From Streptomyces xanthii (GTDB lineage Bacteria; Actinomycetota; Actinomycetes; Streptomycetales; Streptomycetaceae), in assembly GCF_014621695.1 (NCBI RefSeq), contig NZ_CP061281.1:372001-436000 (forward strand): a stretch of 64,000 bases of DNA, in the 5' to 3' direction. The notes beneath the pieces are model-generated. The model saw only the letters and a program-made list of their open reading frames with translations. It was not told the origin of the DNA and searched no databases. The position numbers and the translations under genes were made by a program. Shown here one piece after another: positions 16,290 to 24,971 of the stretch; the first letter of the stretch is position 1; each line of letters begins with the position of its first letter.

Positions 16290-16310
16290 TGCGGGCGGGC
16301 CGGTCCGCGG

Positions 16311-16751
16311 TCAGCCGCCCATGAAGAGCATCGTCCCGTCGGGGCCCAGGGCCTCGACGCGGGCGCCGTGCTCGACGGTGCGACTGACCGTGCAGTACTT
16401 CTCGTGGGTGAGCCGGATGCCGCGCTCCAGCGCCTCGGCGGCACCGGGCTCGCCCTCGGGCAGCTCGATCTCGTACGAGACGCGGACGGCACCGATCCGG
16501 CCGTCGTCCTCGGGGCGGGACACGGACTCGACGACGATGCGCAGCGCGTCGTGCTCGACCGTGCGGGCGGTGCGGTCCACGACCAGGCCGCCGCAGCCGC
16601 CGAGGGCGGCGAGCAGCAGTTCGACGGGGGTGAAGGAGGGCTGGGCGCCGGCGGAGTCGGCGGGGGCGATTCGGACCTCGGCGCCCCGGTCGTTGCGGGC
16701 GGTCCAGTCGCGTTCGCCGTTGCGGAGGGTCTCGATGCGGTAGTCGGCCAT
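16311..16751 (-). CDS. OsmC-family peroxiredoxin-like protein
   Basis: 146 aa. The OsmC fold is shown by FTPVELLLAALGGCGG with a Cys at 53 and by HEKYCTVSRTV with a second Cys at 120, the redox-active pair. Such proteins reduce organic hydroperoxides. I chose the ATG at 16751 (MADYRIETLRNG); the SD is weak. It stands convergent to the chitinase with a 21-bp gap. Confidence 0.88.
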   Translation of the reverse strand: MADYRIETLRNGERDWTARNDRGAEVRIAPADSAGAQPSFTPVELLLAALGGCGGLVVDRTARTVEHDALRIVVESVSRPEDDGRIGAVRVSYEIELPEGEPGAAEALERGIRLTHEKYCTVSRTVEHGARVEALGPDGTMLFMGG

Positions 16752-17122
16752 GGCGGAACGGTATCGACGCGGGCCGCCCGGCGCCCCCGGAGCGGAGGCC
16801 CGGGAGCGGTCCCGCGGGGTCGGGGAGCCCGCGCGCCCCACACGCGCGGGCTCCCCGGTGGTGCTTCCCCACTCCGCGGCGGCCGGAGCGGGAGCCGGTG
16901 TCCGCCGCGGGCCAGAGTCTGCCGCGCGCCGGGCGCGATCACATCCCGGACCCCCGGCTTTCGGCAACCGTCCGTGTTGAATCAGTGGCCGGAAGTGACG
17001 TACTCCGGACGCCGGAGGCCGTACGCATGGCGGACATCGAAGTTCGAAATGCGACCACTGGCGCGATCTTGTCGACGCAAGTACGGCCGGATGACGGTGA
17101 CCCGGCAGCCACGGCGAGATCG
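16752..17122. other. Non-coding gap between OsmC and cupin genes
   Basis: About 370 bp without a gene I can support. It holds the OsmC upstream region at the left. Near 17027 an SD-like GGAGG is followed by an ATG (MADIEVRNATTG...), a short stretch with unusually low third-position GC. The frame then runs into antisense DNA of the next gene. This may be a gene remnant. Confidence 0.4.
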
Positions 17123-17617
17123 CTACGCCTGATCCTCCGTGCTCGGCAGGCGCTCGCCGCAGCGGGAGCAGTACCGCGCCGCCGCGTCGTCGGCCGCGCG
17201 GCCGCACTCCGCGCAGACCCGGGGCAGCAGGCACGGCGCCTCGCCACCCTCCGCGGTCACGGCGCCCGGGGCGCGGCGGATCGTCATGCCGGGGCGGCGG
17301 CGGTGGGCGGTGAGGTAGACGAGGCCGTCGGGGCCCGCGCTCACGGCTCGCTGTTCGCCGCGCGGGACGAAGGCGAGGACGCCGGGGGCCAACTCCTCGT
17401 CGGCGCCCGCCCGGTGGAGCGTTCCGCCTCCGGCGACGACGACGAGGAGTACGTCCAGGTCCGCCTCGACGTGGGCGGTGCCCCGCGCGTCCGGGCGCAG
17501 CCGGATCATGTTCGCGTCCAGTTGGCGGGCCGCGCCCTCCAGGCGCCACAGGGCACCGGTCGCGTCCGGGGCGGCGGTGGCCAGTACGTCGGTGAGGGTG
17601 ACGTGGGCGGCGGGCAT
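17123..17617 (-). CDS. Cupin-domain protein with C-terminal zinc ribbon
   Basis: About 164 aa. Residues 15-105 form a cupin-like barrel (DVLLVVVAGGGTLHRAGADEEL, GVLAFVPRGEQRAVSAG). The C-terminus carries a rubredoxin-type knuckle pair, CAECG...CSRCG, in a zinc ribbon. The cupin lacks a full H-x-H metal set, so it may be non-enzymatic. I chose the ATG at 17617 because GGGAGG lies 10 nt before it; an ATG at 17626 nearly touches that SD. Function unknown. Confidence 0.75.
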   Translation of the reverse strand: MPAAHVTLTDVLATAAPDATGALWRLEGAARQLDANMIRLRPDARGTAHVEADLDVLLVVVAGGGTLHRAGADEELAPGVLAFVPRGEQRAVSAGPDGLVYLTAHRRRPGMTIRRAPGAVTAEGGEAPCLLPRVCAECGRAADDAAARYCSRCGERLPSTEDQA

Positions 17618-17730
17618 TGTTCTCATTCCTCCCGGAGGGTTGACCGGTCGGCAGCCTACGCGGGGGGGCGGGTCCGGTTCCGCGCCGTGACTCCGCGCCG
17701 ACGTCGCCACCCGACGGCCGGTGGGGCTTC

Positions 17731-17753
17731 TCGCGCAGTTCCCCGCGCCCCTG
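17731..17753. repeat. Dispersed Streptomyces intergenic repeat, copy 1
   Basis: A 23-nt core, with TCGCGCAGTTCCCCGCGCCC followed by CTG, is identical to the reverse complement of 59217-59239. The sequence just left (GGCCGGTGGGG) is also related. Small hairpins follow at 17761-17773 and 17793-17811. This family is common in streptomycete intergenic regions. Confidence 0.7.
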
Positions 17754-17840
17754 AAATGCAGACCCTTCGGGTCACATTTCCCCGATGAAGGCTGAACGGC
17801 GAAGCCGTTCACCTTTCGGCACCACCCTCCCCGAGCGACA

Positions 17841-17893
17841 GGGGTGTCAACTGAAGGTTGACACCCCTGCACTGTCAACCTAAGGTTGCCTCC
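17841..17893 (+). promoter_or_regulatory. Clp_N/HTH gene promoter with two phased operators
   Basis: TTGACA (17858-17863), exactly 17 nt, TAAGGT (17881-17886), then 7 nt to the ATG at 17894, so the mRNA is probably leaderless. Operator 1 is a perfect 11-bp inverted repeat, GGGGTGTCAAC-N5-GTTGACACCCC (17841-17867), over the -35. Operator 2, TGTCAAC-N5-GTTGCC (17873-17890), covers the -10. Both share the TGTCAAC-nnAAG-GTTG core. This is a textbook repressor layout, and I infer autoregulation by the HTH of the gene product. Confidence 0.75.
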
Positions 17894-18646
17894 ATGACGA
17901 ATCCGGTCGGCATGAATCAGCCCGTACGCCTCGACGACCTGATCGAGGCCATCAAGAACGTCCACACCGACGCCCTCGAACAACTCCAGGACGCGGTGCT
18001 CGCCGCGGACCACCTCGGTGACATCGCGGACCACCTCATCGGCCACTTCGTCGACCAGGCCCGCCGCTCCGGCGCCTCCTGGACGGAGATCGGCAAGAGC
18101 ATGGGGGTCACCCGCCAGGCCGCGCAGAAGCGCTTCGTGGCCAAGGGCCCCGAGGGCGATCTCGACCCGCAGCAGGGCTTCAACCGCTACACCCCGCGGG
18201 CGCGCAACGTCGTCGTCGCCTCGCAGAACGAGGCGAAGGCCGGCGGCCACGGCTCCATCGGCACGGCCCACCTGCTGCTCGGGCTGCTGCACGAGCCGGA
18301 CGGGCTCGGCGCCAAGGCGATCCGCGCGCAGGGCGTCCTGCTCGACACCGTGCGGCAGGCGGCGACGGCGTCGCTGCCCGAGGGCGACGGCGACGTCCCC
18401 GCGCTCATCCCCTTCGACGCGGACGCCAAGAAGGCGCTGGAGCTGACGTTCCGTGAGGCGCTGCGCCTCGGGCACAACTACGTCGGAACGGAGCACATCC
18501 TGCTCGCTCTGCTGGAGCAGGCGAACGGCACGGGCGTGCTCGCCGAACTCGGCATCACCAAGGAGGCGTCCGAGGCCGACATCGCCCAGGCCCTGGAGCA
18601 GTACAAGCAGGACGCTCAGGACGCTCAGGAAGGGGCGCAGGGCTGA
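17894..18646 (+). CDS. HTH protein with double Clp N-terminal domain
   Basis: About 250 aa. Residues 10-85 contain a helix-turn-helix-like segment ([23 protein letters not shown]). After it come two Clp_N repeats: [36 protein letters not shown] and [31 protein letters not shown]. There is no AAA+ ATPase, so it is not a chaperone. It is better seen as a regulator that may read protein-quality signals through the Clp_N domains, which in ClpB/ClpC contact substrates or adaptors. The leaderless promoter and twin operators upstream suggest autoregulation. Confidence 0.88.
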   Translation: MTNPVGMNQPVRLDDLIEAIKNVHTDALEQLQDAVLAADHLGDIADHLIGHFVDQARRSGASWTEIGKSMGVTRQAAQKRFVAKGPEGDLDPQQGFNRYTPRARNVVVASQNEAKAGGHGSIGTAHLLLGLLHEPDGLGAKAIRAQGVLLDTVRQAATASLPEGDGDVPALIPFDADAKKALELTFREALRLGHNYVGTEHILLALLEQANGTGVLAELGITKEASEADIAQALEQYKQDAQDAQEGAQG

Positions 18647-18737
18647 CGGTCCGTCCGGTCCGGCGGCGGCGCCACCGGACCGGACACATCGCCGGGCGTC
18701 CGGCTCCCGCCTTCGCCGCGGATGGGAGACTGCTCCC

Positions 18738-20360
18738 ATGACTGACCGCTCTGGAACCCCCGCCCGGCCGGACGACCTCGTGGACCTCGACGAGCTGATC
18801 GACGCCTATTACACGAGGGAGCCCGACGTCACGCGCCCCGAGCAGCGTGTCGTCTTCGGCACGAGTGGCCATCGCGGCTCCAGCCTCGACGGCGCCTTCA
18901 ACGAGAAGCACATCGCCGCGATCACCCAGGCCATCGTCGAGCACCGCACGGCCGAGGGCATCACGGGCCCCCTGTTCATCGGCCCGGACACGCACGCCCT
19001 GTCCCGGCCCGCGCTCAAGACCGCCCTCGGCGTGCTGAGCGCGCACGGGGTACGAATCCTGGCGGACGCCCACGACGGCTTCGTGCCGACGCCCGCGCTG
19101 AGCCACGCGATCCTGCGCTGGAACGCGACGGGGCCGGCCGACCGCGCCGACGGCATCGTGATCACGCCGAGCCACAACCCGCCGCGCGACGGCGGCTTCA
19201 AGTACAACCCCCCGAACGGCGGTCCGGCCGACTCGACGACCACCTCGTGGATCGCGAACCGCGCCAACGAGCTGCTGGAGGACCCCGCGTGGTCCCCGCG
19301 CTCGGACGCCGAGCCCGCCTGGGAGCCGTACGACTTCCGTGAGCACTACGTCGCGGACCTGAAGAACATCGTGGACGTGGAGGCGATCCGGGCGGCCCGG
19401 GTGCGCGTGGGCGCCGATCCGCTGGGCGGGGCGAGCGTCGACTACTGGGCGCGGATCGCCGAGATGTACGGGCTCGACCTCACGGTGGTGAACCCGGAGG
19501 TCGATCCGACGTGGCGGTTCATGACGCTGGACTGGGACGGCAAGATCCGGATGGACCCGTCCTCCGCGCCCGCGATGGCCTCGGTCCTCGCGCGGCGGGA
19601 CGACTACGACCTGCTGACCGGCAACGACGCGGACGCCGACCGGCACGGCATCGTCACCCCGGACGCGGGTCTGATGAACCCGAACCACTATCTGGCCGTA
19701 GCCATCCACTACCTGTTCACGCACCGGCCCGACTGGTCGGCGTCGGCGGCCGTCGGCAAGACGCTGGTCTCCAGCGCCGTCATCGACCGGATCGCCGCCT
19801 CGCTGGGGCGTGAACTGGTGGAGGTGCCGGTCGGGTTCAAGTGGTTCGTGCCCGGACTGGTCGACGGGTCGGTCGCGTTCGGCGGCGAGGAGAGCGCGGG
19901 CGCGAGCTTCGTGCGTACGGACGGCACCGTCTGGACCACCGACAAGGACGGCATCCTGCTGGCCCTGCTCGCCGCCGAGATCACCGCCGTCACCGGCAGG
20001 ACTCCGTCGGTGTACTACGCGGAACTCGCCGCCGAGCACGGGGCGTCCGGCGCCGCGTACGCCCGGATCGACGCCAAGGCGACCAAGGAGCAGAAGGCCC
20101 GCCTGGCGAAGCTCACGGGGGACGCGATCACCGCGGACACCCTCGCGGGCGAGCCGATCACGGCCCGGCTGTCCGAGGCGCCGGGCAACGGCGCGGCGAT
20201 CGGCGGCGTGAAGGTGACCACGGAGAACGCGTGGTTCGCGGCCCGGCCCAGCGGCACGGAGGACGTGTACAAGATCTACGCCGAGTCCTTCCGCGGGGCC
20301 GAGCACCTCGCCCAGGTGCAGGCCGAGGCGCAGGCCATCGTGGACGCGGCGCTGGCGTAG
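18738..20360 (+). CDS. pgm: Phosphoglucomutase (alpha-D-glucose phosphate-specific)
   Basis: 540 aa, full length. It interconverts glucose 1-phosphate and glucose 6-phosphate. The catalytic phosphoserine loop is [11 protein letters not shown], the metal-binding loop is DADADRHG, the sugar loop is GGEESAGAS and the phosphate-binding loop near the end is RPSGTED. The ATG at 18738 is preceded only by GGGAG within a small palindrome (GGGAG-actg-CTCCC). The stop lies 1 bp from the stop of the convergent phosphonatase gene. Confidence 0.97.
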   Translation: MTDRSGTPARPDDLVDLDELIDAYYTREPDVTRPEQRVVFGTSGHRGSSLDGAFNEKHIAAITQAIVEHRTAEGITGPLFIGPDTHALSRPALKTALGVLSAHGVRILADAHDGFVPTPALSHAILRWNATGPADRADGIVITPSHNPPRDGGFKYNPPNGGPADSTTTSWIANRANELLEDPAWSPRSDAEPAWEPYDFREHYVADLKNIVDVEAIRAARVRVGADPLGGASVDYWARIAEMYGLDLTVVNPEVDPTWRFMTLDWDGKIRMDPSSAPAMASVLARRDDYDLLTGNDADADRHGIVTPDAGLMNPNHYLAVAIHYLFTHRPDWSASAAVGKTLVSSAVIDRIAASLGRELVEVPVGFKWFVPGLVDGSVAFGGEESAGASFVRTDGTVWTTDKDGILLALLAAEITAVTGRTPSVYYAELAAEHGASGAAYARIDAKATKEQKARLAKLTGDAITADTLAGEPITARLSEAPGNGAAIGGVKVTTENAWFAARPSGTEDVYKIYAESFRGAEHLAQVQAEAQAIVDAALA

Positions 20361-20361
20361 G

Positions 20362-21072
20362 TCAGGCGCGGGCGGTCTCCGGCAGGCCGGGGACGTCCGC
20401 GACGCTGTCCAGGACGTGGGAGTGCGGGTGGGCCTCGAGCTGCTCACGGGTCAGCTGACCGGTGAGCACGCCCACCACGACCCCGGCGCCCGCGTTCGTC
20501 CCCGCCTCCAGGTCGACCGCGGTGTCCCCGGCGACGAGCACCCGGCGCACGTCGACGACGCCGGTCTTCTCCATGGCGCGGTGGATCATGTACGGGGCCG
20601 GACGGCCGCGGACCACCTCGTCGGAGGTCACGACGGCGTCGAGGTTGCCGCCCTCGCCGGTGGCCCAGCCGAGCGACTCCAGCAGCGGCAGGGCCACGTC
20701 GTCGCTGAAGCCCGTGGTGAGCGCGACCTTGACGCCGCGGGCGCGCAGTTCGGCGAGCGCCTTGTCGGCCTGGGCGATCGGCTCCGGCGGCGTCTTCGCG
20801 TAGGCCTCGCGCAGGCAGGCGCGGAACACCTCGTACTGGCGCTCCACGAGCGCGGCGTCGGGCGTGCCGCCGCCGATGCGGACGAGCGCGGCGATGGCCT
20901 CGCGCTTGTCGGTGCCCATCCAGGTCTGCAGGTCGCTCGCGGCGACGGACGCTCCGGTCGTCTCGACGGCGTGGCGCAGCGCCTCGTACACGGCGCCGTG
21001 CTCCTCGACGGTGGTGCCGGCCATGTCGAAGACGGCGAGCTCGATCGCGGGGGCGGGGGTCTGGGCGGTCAC
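20362..21072 (-). CDS. PhnX-like phosphonatase (HAD hydrolase)
   Basis: 236 aa. The HAD nucleophile motif is FDMAGTTVEE (Asp16). The cap-domain Lys in MGTDKREAIAAL (Lys56) aligns with the Schiff-base lysine of phosphonoacetaldehyde hydrolase (M-G-x-x-K). The later motifs TTGFSDD and VAGDTAVDLEAG are present. It should cleave the C-P bond of phosphonoacetaldehyde or a close relative. It overlaps the GntR regulator by 4 nt (ATGA) and sits next to a TIGR03364-type FAD oxidase, a pairing known from 2-aminoethylphosphonate-type catabolism. Confidence 0.88.
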   Translation of the reverse strand: MTAQTPAPAIELAVFDMAGTTVEEHGAVYEALRHAVETTGASVAASDLQTWMGTDKREAIAALVRIGGGTPDAALVERQYEVFRACLREAYAKTPPEPIAQADKALAELRARGVKVALTTGFSDDVALPLLESLGWATGEGGNLDAVVTSDEVVRGRPAPYMIHRAMEKTGVVDVRRVLVAGDTAVDLEAGTNAGAGVVVGVLTGQLTREQLEAHPHSHVLDSVADVPGLPETARA

Positions 21073-21860
21073 TCGTTTTCCTCACTCGTGGTTCGGTGCG
21101 GTGCGGTGTCGGAGGGGTCGCGTCCGGCGACGGTGCGGCCCCCGACGGTGTTCTCGACGGTGAAGGTGGCCATGGCGGGCAGGTAGCGGTCGTCGGCGTA
21201 CTCGACCGGTGTGCCGTCGCGGGTGTGGGCGAGCCGGCGGACGCGCAGCAGTGGCTGTCCGGCCTCGACGCCGAGGAGTTCGGCGTCCTCGGGTCCGGCC
21301 GCGATGGCGTCGATGGTGTGCCGGGCGTGGTGCAGGTCGACACCGCGCGAGGTCAGGGCCTCGTAGACGGATCCGGCGTCCGGGTCGACGGCGAACAGGT
21401 GCAGTCCGGCGTCGAGGACGAACGTGGAGCGCTCGATCATGGCGGGCACGCCGTCGAGGTGCCGGACCCGGACCAGGTCGACGACGGGCGCGCCCTCGTC
21501 GAGACCGAGCCGGCCCGCGACGTCGGGCAGGGCGCGGCGGCGGGCCACCTCGACGGTGTACTGCCCGGGGGTGCGCCCGATGGAGTGCGCCCACTGCGTG
21601 AACGACATGAGGGACGCGAACGGCTGCGAGGGCGCGATCCTGCGGGCCACCGGCGGGCGGCCGCGGCCGCCCACGAGATGGCCCTCCCCGCGCAGCTGCG
21701 CCAGCGCCTGGCGGACCGGTCCGCGCGAGGTGCCGAACTCCTCACAGAGCTGCGCCTCGGTGGGCACGGGCTGTCCCTCGGGCCACTCCCCCGACGCGAT
21801 CCGCCGCCGGAACTCGGCCCCGAGCCGCTGGTGCAGCGGCCCGTCATCACTTGTCTTCAC
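21069..21860 (-). CDS. GntR/HutC-family regulator of phosphonate genes
   Basis: 263 aa. The N-terminal winged helix (LHQRLGAEFRRRIASGEWPEGQPVPTEAQLCEEFGTSRGPVRQALAQLRGEGHLV) is followed by a UTRA ligand-binding domain (about 85-240). It belongs to the HutC subfamily, like PhnF and DasR. It is translationally coupled to the PhnX-like gene and divergent from the FAD oxidoreductase. The intergenic palindrome TTGTATAGACAA is its likely operator. Confidence 0.92.
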   Translation of the reverse strand: MKTSDDGPLHQRLGAEFRRRIASGEWPEGQPVPTEAQLCEEFGTSRGPVRQALAQLRGEGHLVGGRGRPPVARRIAPSQPFASLMSFTQWAHSIGRTPGQYTVEVARRRALPDVAGRLGLDEGAPVVDLVRVRHLDGVPAMIERSTFVLDAGLHLFAVDPDAGSVYEALTSRGVDLHHARHTIDAIAAGPEDAELLGVEAGQPLLRVRRLAHTRDGTPVEYADDRYLPAMATFTVENTVGGRTVAGRDPSDTAPHRTTSEENE

Positions 21861-21936
21861 AACTCGAAGTCTGGCAGCCCGGCGGCCGGCGAATCAAGGT
21901 GGGTCCTGGCAGCCTTCCGGTAAACAGTCGGGAAAC

Positions 21937-21948
21937 TTGTATAGACAA
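21937..21948. promoter_or_regulatory. Predicted GntR (PhnF-like) operator
   Basis: The palindrome TTGT-ATAG-ACAA is centred in the divergent region between the GntR gene and the FAD oxidoreductase gene. It resembles the PhnF site T-G-G-T-A-T-A-G-A-C-C-A. Its TATAGA may double as the -10 for the rightward gene. Confidence 0.6.
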
Positions 21949-21988
21949 CACTTGCCCGGGGTGCCGATCGGTCCGCAGGGTGGTCGGC

Positions 21989-23173
21989 ATGAGCATCGCA
22001 ACCGCACCCACACCCGCCCGCTCCTCCCTGCCGGGCACCCGCGCCGATCTCGTGGTCGTCGGCGCGGGCATCGTCGGTCTCGCCCACGCCGTCGAAGCGG
22101 TCCGGCGCGGACTGAGCGTCACGATCGTCGAGCGGGACCTGCGGCCGGTCGGCGCGTCCGTCCGCAACTTCGGGCACTGCTGCGTCACGGCCCAGCGCGG
22201 CGAGCTGCTCGACCTGGCACGGCGCTCGCGGACCGGATGGCTGGACGCCGCCGCGAAGGCGGGACTCTGGGCCCCGGAGGCGGGCGCGCTCGTCGTGGCC
22301 AGGTCGGCCACCGAGCTGGCCGTGCTGGAGGAACTGCGCGACGAGCGGGGCACGGACGCGGTCCGCATGCGCACCCGCGACGAGGTGGCGGACACGCTCG
22401 GCCGCGCCGCGGACGGGCGCGACGACCTGGCCGGCGGCGCCATGCTCCCCGCCGACCTGCGGGTCAACCCGCGGGAGGCGGCGCCGAAGCTCGCCGCGTG
22501 GCTCGCCGCGCAGCCCGGGGTGCACCTGGCCTGGGGCACGAACGTCGTCGGCGTCGAGAGCGGCACCGTCCACACCAGCCGGGGCCCGGTGCACGGCGAC
22601 CAGATCCTGCTCTGCGTCGGCCACGACCTGGACCGGCTGCGCCCGGCCGAGGCGGAGGCCCACGGCATCCAGCGCTGCCGCCTGTCGATGGCCCGCATCG
22701 CCGCGCCGGCCGGCTTCCGCAGCGACGCGGCGGTGCTCACCGCGACCTCGATGCTGCGCTACGACGGCTTCACCGCGATGCCGTCCGCGGCCGCGCTGCG
22801 GGAGGAAGTGAGCGGGCACAGCGCGGAGTTGCTGGGCATCGGCGCCAACGTGATGTTCACGCGGCTGCCCGACGGCACGGTCCTGGTCGGCGACTCGCAC
22901 GCGTACGACACGACGGAGATCCCCTTCCAGGAGGAGGCCACGAGCCGTCTGCTGCTGCGCGAGGCGGCCCGGGTCCTCGGCGTCGGTCCCGGCGAGGTGC
23001 GGGTGACCGAGCGCTGGCAGGGCGTCTACGCGAGCAGTCCGCGCGGTCCGCTGCTGGTCCGCGATCTCGCCCCGGGCGTAAGGGCGCTGACGGTGACGTC
23101 CGGGATCGGCATGACGCTGTCGTTCGGCCTCGCGGCGGCGACCTTCGACGGGGCACTGCGAACAACTGTGTGA
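21989..23173 (+). CDS. FAD-dependent oxidoreductase, TIGR03364/PbfD type
   Basis: 394 aa. The FAD-binding motif is DLVVVGAGIVGLAHAVEAVRRG, followed by VRNFGHCCV, typical of the D-amino-acid-oxidase-like (DAO) fold, and by the C-terminal TSGIGMTLSFGLA. The phosphonate-linked subfamily acts on amino- or N-methyl-aminoethylphosphonates, giving phosphonoacetaldehyde for the neighbouring phosphonatase. The ATG at 21989 has no strong SD. No phosphonate ABC transporter is present in the window. Confidence 0.82.
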   Translation: MSIATAPTPARSSLPGTRADLVVVGAGIVGLAHAVEAVRRGLSVTIVERDLRPVGASVRNFGHCCVTAQRGELLDLARRSRTGWLDAAAKAGLWAPEAGALVVARSATELAVLEELRDERGTDAVRMRTRDEVADTLGRAADGRDDLAGGAMLPADLRVNPREAAPKLAAWLAAQPGVHLAWGTNVVGVESGTVHTSRGPVHGDQILLCVGHDLDRLRPAEAEAHGIQRCRLSMARIAAPAGFRSDAAVLTATSMLRYDGFTAMPSAAALREEVSGHSAELLGIGANVMFTRLPDGTVLVGDSHAYDTTEIPFQEEATSRLLLREAARVLGVGPGEVRVTERWQGVYASSPRGPLLVRDLAPGVRALTVTSGIGMTLSFGLAAATFDGALRTTV

Positions 23174-23274
23174 CCGGCGTGACGGGCGGGTTAGGATCGA
23201 CACAGCATCGCGTGCCGGTCACCGTCCGGGTGAGGCATGGAGGTGCCGGAGTTGCCTTCTGGAGGCAATCCATC

Positions 23275-23658
23275 GTGGCAGTTCAGCTCAATCACACCAT
23301 CGTCCACTCCCGGGACAACCGGGAGTCCGCCGAGTTCCTGGCGGGCATTCTCGGGCTCACCGCCGGGGACACATGGGGGCCCTTCGTCCCGCTCGAACTG
23401 AGCAACGGCGTGACCCTCGACTTCGCGACGATCCCGGCCGACTCGATCGTCGCCCAGCACTACGCCTTCCTCGTCACCGAGGAGGAGTTCGACGCGATCT
23501 TCGGGCGGATCCGGGAGGCCGGGCTCACGTACTACGCCGATCCGCGTCTGAAGCGGCCCGGCGAGATCAACCACAACGACGGGGGCCGCGGGCTCTACTT
23601 CCTGGACCCGGCCGGCCACGGCATGGAAGTCATCACGCGCCCCTACGGCGGGTTCTGA
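23275..23658 (+). CDS. VOC (glyoxalase/bleomycin-resistance) family protein
   Basis: 127 aa, single vicinal-oxygen-chelate module. The metal ligands appear as VQLNHTIVHS (His) and HGMEVITRPY (Glu), with AQHYAF between them. The GTG at 23275 has GGAGG 9 nt upstream. Its role (dioxygenase, resistance or isomerase) cannot be told from sequence. A perfect hairpin follows. Confidence 0.85.
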   Translation: MAVQLNHTIVHSRDNRESAEFLAGILGLTAGDTWGPFVPLELSNGVTLDFATIPADSIVAQHYAFLVTEEEFDAIFGRIREAGLTYYADPRLKRPGEINHNDGGRGLYFLDPAGHGMEVITRPYGGF

Positions 23659-23667
23659 GCGAAGGCC

Positions 23668-23693
23668 GGGCCGCACCCCTCGGGGTGCGGCCC
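23668..23693. terminator. Bidirectional hairpin terminator
   Basis: GGGCCGCACCCC-TC-GGGGTGCGGCCC, a 12-bp perfect stem between two convergent VOC genes. Confidence 0.6.
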
Positions 23694-23707
23694 GTGCCGT
23701 GCGCGGG

Positions 23708-24049
23708 TCAGTCCTGGAGCACGCCGAACACGTTCCCGTCCGCGTCCTTGAGCTTCGCCACCCGCCGGGTGCCGCCCACCTCGGTGACGTCCTGGACGAC
23801 CTCCGCGCCCCGGGCGACCAGGGACTCCACCGCCTTGGTGATGTCGTCCACGGTCCAGAAGCCGACCGGTGCGGTCATGCCGCTCTTGTGCCCGTTGGGG
23901 TCGAGTCCGAAATGCTGTCCGGCGACCTCGAAGCCCACGTAGTACGGCTCGTCGACGGCGGGCTGCACACCGAGGAGTTCCGTGTAGAGGGCCTTGGCCG
24001 CGTCGAGATCCCGTACGGGCGTGATGACGGTCTTCTGACCGGTGGTCAT
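23708..24049 (-). CDS. VOC family protein (glyoxalase-like)
   Basis: 113 aa. The pattern TPVRDLDAAKALYTELLGVQP ... YVGFEVAGQHFGLDPNG ... LKDADGNVFGVLQD is the common glyoxalase/DUF family with a YybB-like fold. The ATG at 24049 is preceded by AGGAG. It is unrelated in detail to the convergent VOC gene. Confidence 0.88.
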   Translation of the reverse strand: MTTGQKTVITPVRDLDAAKALYTELLGVQPAVDEPYYVGFEVAGQHFGLDPNGHKSGMTAPVGFWTVDDITKAVESLVARGAEVVQDVTEVGGTRRVAKLKDADGNVFGVLQD

Positions 24050-24073
24050 GGAACGCTCCTTCGTGCCGTGCTG

Positions 24074-24310
24074 TCAGCTGAAGTCCGTCATGTGGAGCAC
24101 GAGGAACACCGTGCCCACGACCAGTGAGGCCGCACCCAGCAACCCCAGCGCCAGTGCCGTACGGCGTGCCGGGCGGCAGGCCAGTTCGGCGTCCTCCTGG
24201 CGGACCGAGGCCGAACAGGGCAGCACCGCGAGACCGTAGGTCACCAGTCCGGCCGTGCCGACCGTGAGGCCGAGTCCGAGCCATGTCACACCTGCGGACA
24301 TAAGGGACAT
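24074..24310 (-). CDS. Small two-helix membrane protein
   Basis: About 78 aa with two clear membrane spans (GVTWLGLGLTVGTAGLVTYGLAVL and TALALGLLGAASLVVGTVFLVLHM) and a polar loop. Start 24310 (MSLMSAG) or 24301. No family recognised. It lies 24 bp upstream of the VOC gene on the same strand, so they may be co-transcribed. Confidence 0.55.
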   Translation of the reverse strand: MSLMSAGVTWLGLGLTVGTAGLVTYGLAVLPCSASVRQEDAELACRPARRTALALGLLGAASLVVGTVFLVLHMTDFS

Positions 24311-24421
24311 GTCTAAGATTCTGGGCCCGCCTCGGCGATCTCGCACTTCCGCCACATGCGTTACCCGGGCACCACCGGTACAACGGGAGGGACAGCACCG
24401 TCCCGCGGCCGGAGGAGGTCC

Positions 24422-24871
24422 ATGCCGCTCACCCGGGAACAGCGCGAGGAGTTCCTCGCCGGGACGCACCCCGCGTGCCTCGCGGTCGACGCCCGCGACG
24501 GACGCGGACCGCTCAACGTCCCGATCTGGTACGCCTACCGGCCGGGCGGCGGCCCGTTCACCGCCGTCACCGCCAGCGACAGCCGCAAGGCACGCCTGCT
24601 GGCCGCCGCGGGCCGCGCGACCCTGCTCGTGCAGCGCGTCGAGCCCACGTTCCGTTACGTGTCGGCCGAGGGCCCGGTGCGACTGCGTACGGCGAGCGCC
24701 GAGGACATCGCGGCGGTCGTGGGCCGCTATCTGGCCCCGGACGTGGTGGCGACGTACACCGACAACGCGCTGCGCCGCTCCGGGCCCGAGGGTGTGGCTC
24801 TGGTGGAACTGCTGCCGGAGCACTGGCTGAGCGCGGACATCGGGGCGAGCCCCACCCATCCGCCCTCCTGA
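24422..24871 (+). CDS. Pyridoxamine 5'-phosphate oxidase-like (F420/FMN) protein
   Basis: 149 aa, split beta-barrel. The start MPLTREQREEFLAGTHPACLAVDARDGRGPLNVPIWYAY is typical of the PNPOx-like / F420-dependent reductase superfamily. The SD GGAGG lies directly before the ATG at 24422. The cofactor (FMN, F420 or heme) is not decidable from sequence. Confidence 0.85.
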   Translation: MPLTREQREEFLAGTHPACLAVDARDGRGPLNVPIWYAYRPGGGPFTAVTASDSRKARLLAAAGRATLLVQRVEPTFRYVSAEGPVRLRTASAEDIAAVVGRYLAPDVVATYTDNALRRSGPEGVALVELLPEHWLSADIGASPTHPPS

Positions 24872-24971
24872 TCCAGGCGAAAGACCCTGGGCCCCGGGCC
24901 GGCCTCTCCACGCCCCGGTTCCCGGTCTCGATAGGCTCGCTCTCCACGTCCTTCCTGGTCACGGAGCCGCC

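Noticed and set aside
17027..17170. ATG with good SD (MADIEVRNATTG...) upstream of the cupin gene
   Set aside because: Third-position GC is low for this genome and the frame soon runs antisense through the cupin gene. At most a gene remnant.
24303..24312. GGGACATGTC near the start of the small membrane protein, resembling the four-half-site operator
   Set aside because: Only one half-site plus an imperfect partner is present, without the N3/N4 spacing, and it overlaps the start codon.
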